Source of the DNA: Sphingobacterium lumbrici
Lineage (GTDB): Bacteria > Bacteroidota > Bacteroidia > Sphingobacteriales > Sphingobacteriaceae
Assembly (NCBI RefSeq): GCF_006476045.1
Contig: NZ_SRZY01000011.1
Span: forward strand, 1 to 64,000
Length of the DNA stretch: 64,000 bases
Reading direction: 5' to 3'
A model generated the notes under the pieces. It did not search any database and had not been told where the DNA came from. It was given only the letters and a program-made list of their open reading frames with translations. Positions 51,379-60,715 of this stretch are shown here, piece by piece (positions within the stretch are counted from its first letter, which is position 1; every line of letters begins with the position of its first letter). The translations under genes were made by a program, and so were the position numbers.

Positions 51379-52485
51379 ATGGCAAAATACATCTATGAAC
51401 GTAAAAACTGGGCGGATTTTACTTGGAATGACAAAGCCATAAATGCAGTATTTGGGGAAGTTCGCCTGATGCAAGGTAAAATCATCGGACAAATGAACGC
51501 ACTGGGCTTTTCTGCCAAGGAAGAAGCTACGCTTACCGCACTTACCTTAGACGTAGTAAAATCATCTGAAATAGAAGGCGAATTACTGAACTACGAGCAA
51601 GTGCGTTCGTCCATAGCAAGGCGTTTGGGTATCAATGCCGCAGGACTTGTGCCAAGCAGCCGCCACATAGAAGGCATAGTAGAAATGATGCTTGATGCTA
51701 CCCAACGTCACAATTTACCTTTAACCCAAAAACGTTTGTTTGGCTGGCACGCAGCACTTTTTCCCACAGGATACAGCGGACCTTATGAAATAGAAGTGGG
51801 CAGATACCGTACAGGCGAAATGCAGGTTGTTTCGGGAGCAATGGGTAAAGAAAAAGTGCATTACGAAGCTGTAAAACCTCAAATGGTAAAAGCGGAAATG
51901 GAAAAGTTTTTGGACTGGTTCAATAATGATGATAAACTTGACCCTGTATTGAAAGCCGCCATAGCACACTTTTGGTTTATCATCATTCATCCTTTTGATG
52001 ACGGCAACGGTCGAATTGGTCGTGCCATAACTGATATGTTGCTTGCCCATGCCGAAGGTAGTGGCGAACGTTTTTACAGTATGTCGAGCCAAATTTTAGT
52101 AGAACGCAAACAGTACTATGAAGTATTGCAAAAAGTTCAGCACAGCACAGGCGACATTACCGAGTGGCTTGAATGGTTTTTACATTGCCTGAAAAACGCA
52201 ATGCTTTCTACCGAAAACACCACGCAAAGAATATTACGTAAAGCCGAATTTTGGAAACTGCACGAACACACGCATATCAACGAAAGACAACGACTAATGC
52301 TCAACAAACTTTTTGACGGTTTTGACGGTAAATTACAAACCTCAAAATGGGCAAAAATTACTAAGACCTCTACCGACACCGCTTTACGAGATATAAAAGG
52401 CTTAGTTGAAAAAGGTATATTGCAACAAACAGACGAAGGTGGACGAAACGCAAATTACGAATTATCAGACTTCAAAACAGAATAA
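51379..52485 (+). CDS. Fic family protein with DUF4172 domain
   Basis: A 368-aa Fic protein with an N-terminal DUF4172 region (YERKNWADFTWNDKAINAVF, about 5-24), the inhibitory motif SSEIEGE near 62-68, and active-site loop HPFDDGNGRIGR (about 204-215). The C-terminal region (about 300-368) is a winged helix with SKWAKITKTSTDTALRDIKG. It differs clearly from the first Fic protein at 1605. Its own palindromic operator suggests autoregulation. The ATG at 51379 is favoured over an upstream frame that runs through the promoter. Confidence 0.9.
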   Translation: MAKYIYERKNWADFTWNDKAINAVFGEVRLMQGKIIGQMNALGFSAKEEATLTALTLDVVKSSEIEGELLNYEQVRSSIARRLGINAAGLVPSSRHIEGIVEMMLDATQRHNLPLTQKRLFGWHAALFPTGYSGPYEIEVGRYRTGEMQVVSGAMGKEKVHYEAVKPQMVKAEMEKFLDWFNNDDKLDPVLKAAIAHFWFIIIHPFDDGNGRIGRAITDMLLAHAEGSGERFYSMSSQILVERKQYYEVLQKVQHSTGDITEWLEWFLHCLKNAMLSTENTTQRILRKAEFWKLHEHTHINERQRLMLNKLFDGFDGKLQTSKWAKITKTSTDTALRDIKGLVEKGILQQTDEGGRNANYELSDFKTE

Positions 52486-52713
52486 TCACTGGCTCTCCTG
52501 CATCTATGAAACATTTGTGCAGGATTCAACGCTAGTAATTCTATTGAAATTTTGAAGATTGCTGGGAGAGTTGGTCGTTCATTGGAACTTCAAACCGAAG
52601 ATTGGAAGCGTATCAGGGATGAGATCAATCCACCGCAATGCCATGAAGCAAGGGAGCGTGTCGGTCGTAACCGTGACAGCAGAGGAGTTGAAGAAAACTT
52701 TAAACCAACAGAA

Positions 52714-53160
52714 ATGATAAAACTTGAAGAACTACCGCAACATCTTGAAACACTTACGTTGGAGGATTGGGAAAAGCTCTTTGCTTTTATACCGGCAATT
52801 GAGAAAATGAAAGATTTTGGGAGGTTTGAGGGAGGAACATTTGAAGGTGTTAAAATTTACTTTGGTTATACCGCATCCGATATTATGATGGAGACTGTTG
52901 ATGTTATCAGTGAACTGCGGATAACCCCCGTTTTTGACTGGATGTCGTGGTCAGAGGGAGAAGCTATGATCAAGGATGATCGGTACGATTACACTGGGCT
53001 TGATACGATAACACTATGCAAACTATTGACAGCCATAATGAGAGCAGACAGGTTTACAGAAGGCTTTTTAGGAGGTTGTTTTAAAAGAGGTGTCATCAGA
53101 AAAATCCTATTGGCGTTGCAACAGAACATGTATAGTTTGGATGCTTGTAAGACTGATTAG
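52714..53160 (+). CDS. DUF6508 domain protein
   Basis: A 148-aa protein similar to DUF6508: LEDWEKLFAFIPAIEKMKDF, VDVISELRITPVFDWMSWSE, LCKLLTAIMRADRFTEGFLG. It has no known function and is mostly found alone in accessory regions. The open frame extends upstream to a stop at 52507-52509, but there is no ATG and only a TTG (52552), so the 52552-52713 part is treated as non-coding or as remains of another gene. Confidence 0.65.
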   Translation: MIKLEELPQHLETLTLEDWEKLFAFIPAIEKMKDFGRFEGGTFEGVKIYFGYTASDIMMETVDVISELRITPVFDWMSWSEGEAMIKDDRYDYTGLDTITLCKLLTAIMRADRFTEGFLGGCFKRGVIRKILLALQQNMYSLDACKTD

Positions 53161-53372
53161 AATAAATGACTAAAACCCCAATAAAGTGTTAAATAAGCCG
53201 TCTCACACTACTTTGTCTATCAAGGTTTAATAAGAGAGAGGTGGAATTTATCAGTAGCGAACAGGATTATGTCTGGCCATCCTCGTCCGGAGTAATCTTG
53301 GGACAGGCCATAGAGGAAGATGAAGAGCTATATCGACTGCTTGCTTTACTGGATGTAATCAGGGTGACCAAG

Positions 53373-54329
53373 CTAGCTTTTTCTCACAAAGACATCGCCC
53401 GGAAGGTATCCAAAAGCTTTTTTGTAAACCGATGCAAAATGTCCTGGCTTGCTGTATCCAAGTTCGAGGGCAACATCTTTTATTGAGGTAAAAGTACCCC
53501 TTTGCAACAGGCTATGTGCCAGTGCTAGCTTCTCTTTAGTGAAAAATTTTTGAGGGCTGCTCTTCATCATTTTAGAAAAAAGACTTTTATACTTGGATAC
53601 AGACATACCTGCCATTTCGGCCAAAGCCTCTAACCCCGGGAAATCCATCAGCAGATCACTCGTCAGATACTCCGCAGTCAGCAGAACTCCTGTTGCATCA
53701 GTAGTGGAAACCTTATGAACTGAGGTTTCCAATTCCCGCACCCGCTTTAAGGTATTGGTCAATACCCGTAGCGCAACACCCCTTAACAGCAATTCATAAG
53801 ACGGTGAATTGAACGGGCGATCTTTCAATTCGTTGAGTATTAAACGGCTGGCACTATCTATGTGGGTATTAAAAAAGAGTGTGACCTCACCCACCAAGGA
53901 GTTGATCAGCTCTTTACGGGCAAAAATGCGAAGGCTGTAATACCTTTCTCCTGGTTTAGGGATGAAAGTGTGCTGCAAATCAGAATCTATAAACCCCATG
54001 TCCAGATTTGAACTGTAGCGCACTTTCTGTCCATCACCTTCCATAATACGTGTACTAAACCCTTCATTCAGATCATAGTACATGAGATAAAGAGCGTCAC
54101 TACTGGCCACCGGTGTAAAGGCCACATCAATATGAAATACGACATCCATCAACATGACAGACAGACCGGGCATCACCTCAGAAAATAAAGAAAAACCGGT
54201 AGCTGCATCACCATCATGAATCAGGTATTTATTGTCGATCAACTTACTTCCCAAACCGTCCACAATGTCTTGCTGCCAGTCGGGCGTTAGTTCAAACCTA
54301 TGCTTGATATGTAAAGTTCCTTCTTTCAT
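53373..54329 (-). CDS. AraC family transcriptional regulator (downstream of the pair)
   Basis: A 318-aa protein with an N-terminal ligand domain (about 1-200) and a C-terminal double HTH (about 225-315): LEALAEMAGMSVSKYKSLFS then TSIKDVALELGYSKPGHFAS. It starts two bases after the stop of a paralogue and shares layout and motifs with it (PQKFFTKEKLALAHSLLQRG against ANSFFLENKLFHAREMLETG). The effector and target genes are unknown. Confidence 0.88.
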   Translation of the reverse strand: MKEGTLHIKHRFELTPDWQQDIVDGLGSKLIDNKYLIHDGDAATGFSLFSEVMPGLSVMLMDVVFHIDVAFTPVASSDALYLMYYDLNEGFSTRIMEGDGQKVRYSSNLDMGFIDSDLQHTFIPKPGERYYSLRIFARKELINSLVGEVTLFFNTHIDSASRLILNELKDRPFNSPSYELLLRGVALRVLTNTLKRVRELETSVHKVSTTDATGVLLTAEYLTSDLLMDFPGLEALAEMAGMSVSKYKSLFSKMMKSSPQKFFTKEKLALAHSLLQRGTFTSIKDVALELGYSKPGHFASVYKKAFGYLPGDVFVRKS

Positions 54330-54331
54330 CG

Positions 54332-55312
54332 TCAGAAATGATTGAGATAATCTTTAGGGGGCATATTATACAAGCTTTTAAATTGTTCCGTAAAATGGGA
54401 AGCCGTGGTAAAGCTAAAATGATCGGCCACCTCACTTATGGTATGCAAACCGGTTTCGAGCATCTCGCGGGCATGAAATAATTTGTTTTCCAAAAAAAAG
54501 GAATTTGCTGTGTTGCCTGTGATTTTTTTGAATAAGGTCTTATATTTTGTTTCTGACATACAAGCACGGGCCGACAAATCTTTTATTCCCGGAAAAGGAT
54601 TTCTCAGCTCTGCAATCAAAAAAGACTGAGATTTGATAATTTCAACCAAATCTTCTTTTAATACCTTTTCAATCAAAAATTCCTCATTAAGCATTCCATC
54701 CATATACTCACTGAGCAAGGAATAAACAACACCCTTAAGGAGGTTTTCGTATAATGGATCCTGCTGATCGGCTTTGCGCAATTCATCTATAATCCACCAC
54801 GATTTATTGCTTCCCCTACTGAAGCGGATAAAAGTATTTTGCTCCGGATCAAATAAAGCACTCAGTTTTTTTTGGAGTTGTGGGATAAAAGAGAGCTGCT
54901 GTTTGATTTTGTCCTTTAAAATGAAAACCGTGATACTGTAGACCCTGCTTCCTTCTTTAATTTCATAATCAGCATCTATACAACTGTCTACAAAAGCTTC
55001 GTTATACCTCCAGCGGCCTACTGGTTTCAGCTCTTCGTTCAGAACCATCAAGGCATCACCTTCCGTAAAATCATAATGCAGGGTTATAAAATCGCTACTT
55101 CTATTTCTATAGCGAAAGACGATAGAGGTGTTATAGGTAACGTCTACAACATATACCGACATGTATTCATTTACTTTTACAGCATAACAAGTTCCGGATT
55201 GTATTTCTTCGGGAAGGCGGATGAAGTTTCCATCCAGGCAACCATTGAGCTGGTCTGACAGATCCTTTGTCCATGATAGATCTACACCGTGATGCTGCAC
55301 AATTTCCCTCAT
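54332..55312 (-). CDS. AraC family transcriptional regulator (upstream of the pair)
   Basis: A 326-aa AraC-type regulator with a C-terminal HTH region (about 235-325): IKDLSARACMSETKYKTLFK and TISEVADHFSFTTASHFTEQ. The N-terminal sensing domain lacks a known motif. Its -7 element (complement of 55317-55324) ends only five bases from the ATG, so the message may be leaderless. It is the first gene of a tandem pair that looks like a duplication with divergence. Confidence 0.88.
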   Translation of the reverse strand: MREIVQHHGVDLSWTKDLSDQLNGCLDGNFIRLPEEIQSGTCYAVKVNEYMSVYVVDVTYNTSIVFRYRNRSSDFITLHYDFTEGDALMVLNEELKPVGRWRYNEAFVDSCIDADYEIKEGSRVYSITVFILKDKIKQQLSFIPQLQKKLSALFDPEQNTFIRFSRGSNKSWWIIDELRKADQQDPLYENLLKGVVYSLLSEYMDGMLNEEFLIEKVLKEDLVEIIKSQSFLIAELRNPFPGIKDLSARACMSETKYKTLFKKITGNTANSFFLENKLFHAREMLETGLHTISEVADHFSFTTASHFTEQFKSLYNMPPKDYLNHF

Positions 55313-55316
55313 AAAA

Positions 55317-55324
55317 CAAATATA
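55317..55324 (-). promoter_or_regulatory. Putative -7 element of the AraC pair
   Basis: On the reverse strand TATATTTG fits TAnnTTTG and ends five bases before the ATG of the first AraC gene. This implies a very short or absent leader. Confidence 0.45.
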
Positions 55325-55479
55325 TGATTACTGAATTATTTATTCATTTTTTTTCGACTGTATCTAAGAATTCTATTACCACATCTATCTAGGCATCATT
55401 TAGCAATACTTTTTTATCTTTATCCAGTAGATAAAGTGTTGGAAACGCCCGCAAATCGTATTTTATTGTTTGGATTCGT

Positions 55480-56823
55480 CTATTTAAGGAAATTGGCATA
55501 CCAATGCCCCGATGATTTCACAATGCGTTTCTGGGTTTGAAAATCAACATACACCAATCCGAATCTGGGATGATATCCCTCGGCCCATTCAAAGTTATCA
55601 AGGAATGTCCATACGAAATACCCGTTAACCTTTACACCTTCTTGTTTTGCACGAATTACTTGCTCAAGGGTGTGTTGCAGATATTTTATCCTTTGAGGAT
55701 CGTCTACCTGATTGTTTTCTACCTGATCCGGAAAGGCTGCTCCATTTTCAGTGATGATTAAAGGAGGCATATTTGGATAAGCGCTAAACTTTCTCAACAC
55801 ATGGTACATCGATTCCGGATAAACCTCCCAATTCATTGCTGTCATTTCAACCTTACGTTCCTTTGCACTCACGATTTTTGCCTGTAGAAAAGGGACAAAA
55901 GTTGCATGACGTATTATCTCTCGTGTATAATTTTGTACACCAATAAAATCCATGTTAAATATCAGGTCCTTTTCATCATTTTGTTTCATGTATTTCTCAA
56001 TCCTATTCAGAGTCTTGATGTCCGCTGTCGGATACCCCAAGCCTAATAACGGCTCAATAAACAGCCGATTGAGCAATGCATCAACTCTCCTGGCCGCCAG
56101 AATATCCTTTTCTTTCATTCGAAAAGGCTCTATATGAGAACAAGAAAAAGTGGTACCTACGTTACTGTCTTTTTGCATTGATTTAATCACTCTCGCCCCC
56201 TGCGTCTGCGTAAGTGCTGCGTGATGTGTAGCTGCTAAAAAGTTATCCAAGCCCTTTCTCCCTGGAGCATGTACTCCAAAAAAATAGCCTGCAGCACTAA
56301 ATACCATTGGTTCATTTAAGACCATCCAATTTTTTACCCGATCTCCAAAATACGCGACACAAAGAGAAACATAATTGCCAAACCACTCCTTGATATCACG
56401 ATTCACCCATCCGCCTTTTTTTTCGAGTGCATCGGGAAGATCCCAGTGATAGAGGGTAACCCACGGCGTAATTCCTAGTTCTAGGGAAAAGTCGATAAGC
56501 CGATTATAGAAATCTATACCATCCTCACTAACCTCACCGATACCATTTGGAAGGATACGGCTCCAAGAAATTGAAAACCGATAATTGGGGATATTTAAGC
56601 TATACATCAAATACAGATCCTGGGTATAACGATTGTAAAAATCACAAGCCGTATCACCATGCTGGTTTTGAAATATTTTGTTCTTTTTCTTAACAAAAAT
56701 ATCCCAAATCGAATGGCCTTTCCCTCCTTGATTGTGGGCTCCTTCTATTTGATAAGCAGCAGTAGAAACTCCCCACGTAAAATCTTCGCCAAAGGCATCT
56801 TTAGTCAACAACATTGATAACAC
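55480..56823 (-). CDS. GH1 beta-glucosidase
   Basis: A 447-aa glycoside hydrolase family 1 enzyme that would hydrolyse beta-glucosides or related sugars. It has the N-terminal signature FTWGVSTAAYQIEGA (about 15-29), acid/base Glu171 in VLNEPM, nucleophile Glu359 in IITENGAA, and a C-terminal VWTFLDNFEWAEGY substrate motif. There is no signal peptide, so it is cytoplasmic. It stands alone, next to two AraC regulators that might control it. Confidence 0.95.
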   Translation of the reverse strand: MLSMLLTKDAFGEDFTWGVSTAAYQIEGAHNQGGKGHSIWDIFVKKKNKIFQNQHGDTACDFYNRYTQDLYLMYSLNIPNYRFSISWSRILPNGIGEVSEDGIDFYNRLIDFSLELGITPWVTLYHWDLPDALEKKGGWVNRDIKEWFGNYVSLCVAYFGDRVKNWMVLNEPMVFSAAGYFFGVHAPGRKGLDNFLAATHHAALTQTQGARVIKSMQKDSNVGTTFSCSHIEPFRMKEKDILAARRVDALLNRLFIEPLLGLGYPTADIKTLNRIEKYMKQNDEKDLIFNMDFIGVQNYTREIIRHATFVPFLQAKIVSAKERKVEMTAMNWEVYPESMYHVLRKFSAYPNMPPLIITENGAAFPDQVENNQVDDPQRIKYLQHTLEQVIRAKQEGVKVNGYFVWTFLDNFEWAEGYHPRFGLVYVDFQTQKRIVKSSGHWYANFLK

Positions 56824-56935
56824 ACTTTTAATAAATAAACGATTGCAAACAGGAAATAGCTTAATATCGTCATCCTATATTGCTAATGACCAATAGCATT
56901 TACTGCCTATTTTGCTAACAAGCAAGAACAATAGC

Positions 56936-57880
56936 TTAATCCGAAACTTCAGGAAATAAACTGCTGGTTAGACCCAGGTCTAACCAGTGTATCTTTGTGC
57001 CATCCCTTTCTATTTTTCGAAAGTAGGTCATCTGCCTTTTGGCGTAGCGGTGGATCTCCGTTTCCAGCTTGATAACAAAGTCGGCATAACTCATTTTTCC
57101 TTGAAGAAAATAAGCTATATACTTATATTCCAATCCATAATACTCTAACTCTTCGTAAGTAACACCGTTGCATAACAGGGATTTCACCTCTTCGATCATA
57201 CCGCTTTCCAAACGTACCGCTAAACGCATCGAAATACGCTCCCGTCTTACCTCAACCGTAGGATTAAGCCCGATAATGGTCGCCTTATAAACAGGCGCAA
57301 CAGGTAGTATGTCACTTGGATTATCTGCTAACCAAAATAGTACTTCTAACGCTCTGATTAAACGCTTTTTGGAATTAAAATCTATTGCGTAGCCCGCCGG
57401 AGGACTCTTTGATAGAACCATCTCAATGAGCTCTTCTTTAGACTTGCTCTCAAGAGTTGATCGCAGGTCATCATTAACCGGAATATACATATAGGGCCTG
57501 CTTTCCAATAAAGCCTGTATATAGAAACCTGTCCCGCCACATACAATGGCCTTCTTCCCTCTTCTTTTAATTACGTGGAAAGCTTCTTCAAAATCCTGTA
57601 AGAAAGCACTTATATTATACCTATCTCCAGGATTTAAAATATCAATTAGGTGATAGGGAATGTCCTGATACTCTTGCAGATCTTTACCTGTGCCAATATC
57701 CATACCGCGGTAAACTTGGCGGGAATCGGCACTGATGATTTCAGCATCGAATATCTGTGCTAATGCTACGGCTAATTTAGTTTTTCCACTGGCTGTGGGG
57801 CCTAATACAATTAATATATCTTCAGACAGAAAGGCTGTTTCTGTCTGAAGATAGTTGACTACAGATTGGATGTTTATCAC
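56936..57880 (-). CDS. miaA: tRNA dimethylallyltransferase MiaA
   Basis: A 314-aa enzyme that adds a dimethylallyl group to A37 of tRNAs reading UNN codons. The P-loop GPTASGKTKLA (about 28-38), ADSRQVYRGMDIGTGK (about 51-66) and the C-terminal KRQMTYFRK (about 285) are family signatures. Its start overlaps the stop of the Gfo/Idh gene by four bases, so it is translationally coupled. MiaE, which hydroxylates the modified base, is coded at 63280 in the same window. Confidence 0.95.
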   Translation of the reverse strand: MINIQSVVNYLQTETAFLSEDILIVLGPTASGKTKLAVALAQIFDAEIISADSRQVYRGMDIGTGKDLQEYQDIPYHLIDILNPGDRYNISAFLQDFEEAFHVIKRRGKKAIVCGGTGFYIQALLESRPYMYIPVNDDLRSTLESKSKEELIEMVLSKSPPAGYAIDFNSKKRLIRALEVLFWLADNPSDILPVAPVYKATIIGLNPTVEVRRERISMRLAVRLESGMIEEVKSLLCNGVTYEELEYYGLEYKYIAYFLQGKMSYADFVIKLETEIHRYAKRQMTYFRKIERDGTKIHWLDLGLTSSLFPEVSD

Positions 57881-59049
57881 ACCACAAATTTAGTCCATTT
57901 TTCTGTACCACTGTTGCTTTCTAGTACCGTATCAATAAATGCCATACCACGTACACCGTCTGCTACATTCGGAAAATCCAATTCCTCAGGTTTAGGTTGA
58001 ATACCATCCCTTTTTGCAGACACTGTTGATGCAAAGTTCCGGTAAATATTAGCAAAAGACTCTAACAATCCCTCGGGGTGACCGGCCGGAATGCGTGTAT
58101 TGTGTATTGCAAAAGAGCTCAATGTGTAAGGTGCTGCATACGCATTGCCCGTGCGATAAATCTGACGCGGTTGATCCAACATTTTTATAATAAGATTATT
58201 AGGGTCCTCATTAGCCCATTCCAATCCACCATTTTCACCATAGATACGTATACGAATAGCATTTTCTTCACCTGCAGATATTTGTGAGGCCATCAATACA
58301 CCTTTGGCACCATTATCAAACCTAAGTAATACAGAACCATCGTCGTCCATTTGGCGTCCTTCTACGAAAGTGGTCAAATCCGCACATAATTCAGTTATCC
58401 GCAATCCCGAAACATACTCTGCTAAATGAGCAGCATGTGTACCAATATCCCCCATTACCAAAGACTTTCCCGATCGCTTTGGGTCTGCTCTCCATGCAGC
58501 ACCGGAATTGCCTTCCCGTTCCGTCAAACGGCTTAACCAACCTTGGGGATATTCGACAACAATTTTTCGGATTTTTCCAAAATGGCCGTCTTTCACCATA
58601 GCTTTCGCTTGCTTTACCATTGGGTATCCGGAGTACGTATGCGTAAGACATAAAGTCCTTCCTGTACGATCCGTGATCTCTTGAAGTTGCTTTGCCTCTT
58701 CTAACGATACCGTCATTGGTTTTTCGACCACGACATCAAACCCATTTTCTAACGCCAGTTTTGCCGGTTCAAAATGTAAAAAGTTGGGCGTCACAATAGT
58801 TAGAAAATCCATTCTCTCTCCTTCTGGCAGAAGAGCTTCCTTCTCGATCATTATTCTATAATCTGGATAGATTCGATCTTCTGCTACAAATAACTCTCTA
58901 CCTGATTTTTCGGAAACAGAGGGATTTACACTAAAAGAACCACAAACGAGTTCAATTTTTCCATCCATAAAAGCAGCTATTCGGTGCACAGCACCGATAA
59001 AGGCGTCATTTCCACCGCCTACCATTCCCATACGAAGTTTACGTGTCAT
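57877..59049 (-). CDS. Gfo/Idh/MocA family oxidoreductase
   Basis: A 390-aa NAD(P)-dependent sugar oxidoreductase. The Rossmann start RMGMVGGGNDAFIGAVHR (about 6-23) and VVEKPMTVSLEEAKQL (about 111-126, with the typical EKP) are visible, followed by the C-terminal substrate domain. The likely substrate is a polyol or inositol-type sugar, not predictable in detail. It is co-translated with miaA, a chance grouping as far as function can be told. A sugar isomerase-like gene lies at 60716. Confidence 0.92.
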   Translation of the reverse strand: MTRKLRMGMVGGGNDAFIGAVHRIAAFMDGKIELVCGSFSVNPSVSEKSGRELFVAEDRIYPDYRIMIEKEALLPEGERMDFLTIVTPNFLHFEPAKLALENGFDVVVEKPMTVSLEEAKQLQEITDRTGRTLCLTHTYSGYPMVKQAKAMVKDGHFGKIRKIVVEYPQGWLSRLTEREGNSGAAWRADPKRSGKSLVMGDIGTHAAHLAEYVSGLRITELCADLTTFVEGRQMDDDGSVLLRFDNGAKGVLMASQISAGEENAIRIRIYGENGGLEWANEDPNNLIIKMLDQPRQIYRTGNAYAAPYTLSSFAIHNTRIPAGHPEGLLESFANIYRNFASTVSAKRDGIQPKPEELDFPNVADGVRGMAFIDTVLESNSGTEKWTKFVV

Positions 59050-59149
59050 ATTATTTTTGTTTGTTTTGTTTCGTTGATGTAATCTTAAATTTAGGCAAAA
59101 TTGCTTTTAAATGCAATTTCTTTAAAAAGGACAAAATACTAAAAAGAGT

Positions 59150-59905
59150 TTAAAGGATAAGCTTTAATTTTAAACTTCCTTTATTTTCAACCCAATAATC
59201 ACCTTCTTGATTGTTAGCAACTAAACTCTTGTCAAATACGCGAAAGCCATTTCTTACGAGAATCAGCTGTGGTTGGGTTTTATGGATTGGCTCGAAACCA
59301 ATTTTTTCCAATGAAGAATCTTGACACCAATCCAGATCAGCATAAGTCATAATGTCTCCTGGTTTAAAGTTATTACTAAATGCCTTTATTAATTTAGACA
59401 ACCCACCAATTACGATATAGGGCCGTTTGTGACAAAACCGAAGCAATTCAAAAGATCGGTAATCTAGCGGTGTATCATTCATTTTTCTACCCCCACTGAA
59501 TACAGCTATCGATACCAGATCTCCCTTATAATATAGACCATACCTGTATTTTCCGGGTAAAGCAGATTGGAGATGATGGTCTTCCTGAAATTCCATAGAT
59601 ACCCGCTTATCAATCCGGGCGACCACGGTATCTCTAGCATAAATTCGATTGCCAAACCCAAAAACACTTACTAACCGAGCTACTAATTTTTCGGATGAAG
59701 AGACTACTATATCGTAATCGATATGAATTGTTTTTCGGAGAGGGTCATTCGGTAGACGTGAAGACTGCGGATAATAAAAAACCAGATGGAAATTTTCAAA
59801 ACGCAAAGCAATTGTTCTTTCCTCCACAAACACCGTAAAATCCAGCGGAATCCGCTGACTTATTTTTTGGATAAATCCCAATACTATTTGCTCGTGATCG
59901 CTCAT
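59150..59905 (-). CDS. Conserved protein of unknown function
   Basis: A 251-aa protein not assigned to a named family. The N-terminal two thirds hold beta-rich stretches. The part about 135-235 has LVSIAVFSGGRKMNDTPLDY, YIVIGGLSKLIKAF and KPGDIMTYADLDWCQDSSLE, then IGFEPIHKTQPQLILVRNGF. This resembles the C-terminal domain found behind some phage-type nucleases (TYADLDW, KIGF, TQPQ). A DNA-related activity is possible. It lies between housekeeping genes and seems to be a core gene. Confidence 0.7.
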   Translation of the reverse strand: MSDHEQIVLGFIQKISQRIPLDFTVFVEERTIALRFENFHLVFYYPQSSRLPNDPLRKTIHIDYDIVVSSSEKLVARLVSVFGFGNRIYARDTVVARIDKRVSMEFQEDHHLQSALPGKYRYGLYYKGDLVSIAVFSGGRKMNDTPLDYRSFELLRFCHKRPYIVIGGLSKLIKAFSNNFKPGDIMTYADLDWCQDSSLEKIGFEPIHKTQPQLILVRNGFRVFDKSLVANNQEGDYWVENKGSLKLKLIL

Positions 59906-59955
59906 GGCTATAAAATTACTAATTATTCGTTCAGAACCTTATCACAAATAATTGG

Positions 59956-59963
59956 TAACTTTG
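59956..59963 (+). promoter_or_regulatory. Putative -7 element for def
   Basis: TAACTTTG fits TAnnTTTG and lies about 100 bases upstream of the def ATG. The leader between them contains no riboswitch-like structure that I can recognise. Confidence 0.45.
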
Positions 59964-60066
59964 CGCTTTAAAAATAAGCAGATGGAATCTGCATGAGCTG
60001 GCAAAAAAAGGCCGTTGTAAATATAACTCATGCAAGCTTCATCACCTTTAAGACAATTTATTTGAG

Positions 60067-60654
60067 ATGAAATTACCTATTGTAGCGTATGGCGATCCCA
60101 TATTACGAAAAAAGACCGCCGAAATAGATGAAGATTACCCAAATTTAAAAGAGTTGATCGACAATATGTTTGAAACAATGTATTCGGCTCGCGGTGTGGG
60201 CCTTGCTGCCCCACAAGTAGGTTTGCCGATTCGACTTTTTGTTATTGACGCATCACCCTTTGCGGAAGATGATGAAGACGGAGCGGGAGATCCATCGTTG
60301 ATGGATTTCAAAAAAGTATTAATAAATCCAATTATAATAGAGGAAACTGGAGATAAATGGGGGTTCAACGAAGGTTGTTTAAGCATCCCGGACATTACCG
60401 AAGAAGTACAACGACCCGCTAATATTATCATCAATTATTTGGACGAAGATTTTGAAGAGCATGAAGTTGCTTTATCCGGACTTGCGGCACGTATTGTACA
60501 ACATGAATACGATCATATCGAAGGAAAACTATTTATTGATAAATTAGGCCCTGTAAAAAAGGCGATGTTAAAAAGCAAGTTGGATGCTATTTCAAAGGGA
60601 AATGTTAGGGTATCCTACAAAATGAGATTCCCTTTTGAGAAAAAAGGGCGATAA
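60067..60654 (+). CDS. def: Peptide deformylase
   Basis: A 195-aa metalloenzyme removing the formyl group from nascent proteins. The three family motifs are intact: GVGLAAPQ (43-50), EGCLS with Cys104, and HEYDH with His146 and His150 as metal ligands. It is somewhat longer than E. coli def, with an acidic insertion near 64-80 (AEDDEDGAGDPSLMD). Stem-loop 60660-60690 terminates it. Confidence 0.97.
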   Translation: MKLPIVAYGDPILRKKTAEIDEDYPNLKELIDNMFETMYSARGVGLAAPQVGLPIRLFVIDASPFAEDDEDGAGDPSLMDFKKVLINPIIIEETGDKWGFNEGCLSIPDITEEVQRPANIIINYLDEDFEEHEVALSGLAARIVQHEYDHIEGKLFIDKLGPVKKAMLKSKLDAISKGNVRVSYKMRFPFEKKGR

Positions 60655-60659
60655 TTATA

Positions 60660-60690
60660 GAAAGGTCATTAAAGTTTTTAATGGCCTTTC
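60660..60690. terminator. Terminator between def and the isomerase gene
   Basis: GAAAGGTCATTAAA and TTTAATGGCCTTTC form a long stem with a tight loop. It lies between two convergent genes and could serve both. Confidence 0.75.
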
Positions 60691-60715
60691 TATAAAATAA
60701 TAAACTAACAATCGG

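Noticed and set aside
52552..52713. N-terminal extension of the DUF6508 protein
   Set aside because: It would need a TTG start, and the residues do not fit the family. It may be a remnant of another gene.
53241..53486. 81-codon forward ORF
   Set aside because: It overlaps the end of the AraC gene on the other strand, has no recognisable motif and no ribosome binding site context.
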